Below are positions 63,761 to 64,000 of a stretch of 64,000 nucleotides of DNA, in pieces. Every line of letters begins with the position of its first letter. Within the stretch, counting starts at the first letter, position 1. The DNA is taken from positions 19,913 to 83,912 of the forward strand of contig NZ_QTPP01000035.1 of the NCBI RefSeq assembly GCF_003853415.1, given 5' to 3'. The notes beneath the pieces were generated by a model. It made no database searches. It worked only from the letters and a program-made list of their open reading frames with translations, and was not told the DNA's origin. Source of the DNA: Burkholderia sp. Bp9142. Its GTDB lineage: Bacteria > Pseudomonadota > Gammaproteobacteria > Burkholderiales > Burkholderiaceae. The translations under genes and the position numbers were made by a program.

Positions 63761-64000
63761 TCAAAGAATGATGCGACGGAAATCGGCAAGCAACGCGCCG
63801 AGATACGCATTGAACCGCGCGGCTTCCGCGCCATCGATGACGCGATGGTCATACGACAGCGACAGCGGCAGCGTGAGCCGCGGCACGAACTGCTTGCCGT
63901 CCCACACCGGCTTCATCTGGCCGCGCGACAACCCGAGGATCGCCACTTCCGGCGCGTTGATGATCGGCGTGAAGTTCGTGCCGCCGATCCCGCCGAGCGA
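63761..64000 (-). CDS. aceF: Dihydrolipoamide acetyltransferase, C-terminal part
   Basis: E2 of the pyruvate dehydrogenase complex, truncated by the window edge; only the last ~79 residues are visible. The catalytic-domain end has NFTPIINAPEVAILGLSR and LPLSLSYDHRVIDGAEAARF, which carries the active-site His (DHRVIDG). It is followed by lpdA in the same direction. Confidence 0.93.
   Translation of the reverse strand, partial: SLGGIGGTNFTPIINAPEVAILGLSRGQMKPVWDGKQFVPRLTLPLSLSYDHRVIDGAEAARFNAYLGALLADFRRIIL

Overview
The window is a GC-rich, gene-dense stretch of core chromosome from a betaproteobacterium, most likely Burkholderia (cepacia-complex type). The evidence is the strong G/C third-position bias, the gene orders pyrG-kdsA-eno-ftsB and rpfE-recJ-prfB-lysS, a complete isc operon, a phasin gene, and a dihydrolipoyl dehydrogenase with a fused lipoyl domain. 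The species call is an inference from protein and synteny patterns. I see no rRNA, tRNA, prophage, transposase, integron or CRISPR array.

Layout: 0.2-5.1 kb (mostly minus) holds tilS, accA, an AlkA-type glycosylase and cysS. 5.3-8.0 kb (plus) holds a periplasmic TPR protein, two tandem cyclophilins and lpxH. 8.1-18.9 kb holds cysE, trmJ, suhB, a COG2509-type flavoprotein, mutS with an overlapping exported phosphoesterase-like gene, slyD, and a JmjC ribosomal-protein hydroxylase. A small Ala/Ser-rich lipoprotein gene sits at 19.1 kb with its own promoter and terminator. 19.5-28.5 kb (minus) holds a metallo-hydrolase, bamC, dapA, a methyltransferase, trpS, an M50 peptidase, a YciO-like protein, a PHP phosphatase, an alpha/beta hydrolase and a ferritin-like DUF455 protein. 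28.7-30.7 kb (plus) holds a gamma-carbonic anhydrase, hslO and a small lipoprotein. 30.8-35.2 kb (minus) is pyrG-kdsA-eno-ftsB. 35.4-41.8 kb (minus) holds lolC-lolD-tatD-comEC and a hydrolase, with a tandem hairpin-repeat cluster between the last two. 42.0-48.8 kb (plus) is rpfE-recJ-prfB-lysS followed by a glycine-zipper protein. 48.9-54.8 kb (minus) is iscR-iscS-iscU-iscA-hscB-hscA-fdx-iscX. 55-58 kb (minus) holds a low-molecular-weight phosphatase, a small membrane protein and lutAB, divergent from an IclR regulator. 59-61.5 kb holds pbpG and phaP. The window ends in lpdA and the 3' end of aceF (pyruvate dehydrogenase).

Most genes are housekeeping: fatty-acid, lysine, cysteine, LPS and CTP biosynthesis; tRNA charging and modification; translation termination; DNA repair; envelope biogenesis (LpxH, KdsA, BamC, LolCD, FtsB, PbpG); Fe-S assembly; and lactate/pyruvate oxidation. 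I found no convincing new multi-gene system. The observations most worth checking are the 49-bp tandem hairpin repeats with compensatory changes (36.2 kb), the GCT-biased Ala/Ser lipoprotein (19.1 kb), paired IscR boxes over the iscR promoter (54.9 kb), a leader stem-loop at 11.1 kb, the long phaP upstream region, and a degenerate phosphoesterase overlapping mutS. Several start codons were moved to internal ATG/GTG/TTG codons where ribosome-binding sites or family alignments favoured them; these choices are stated per gene.
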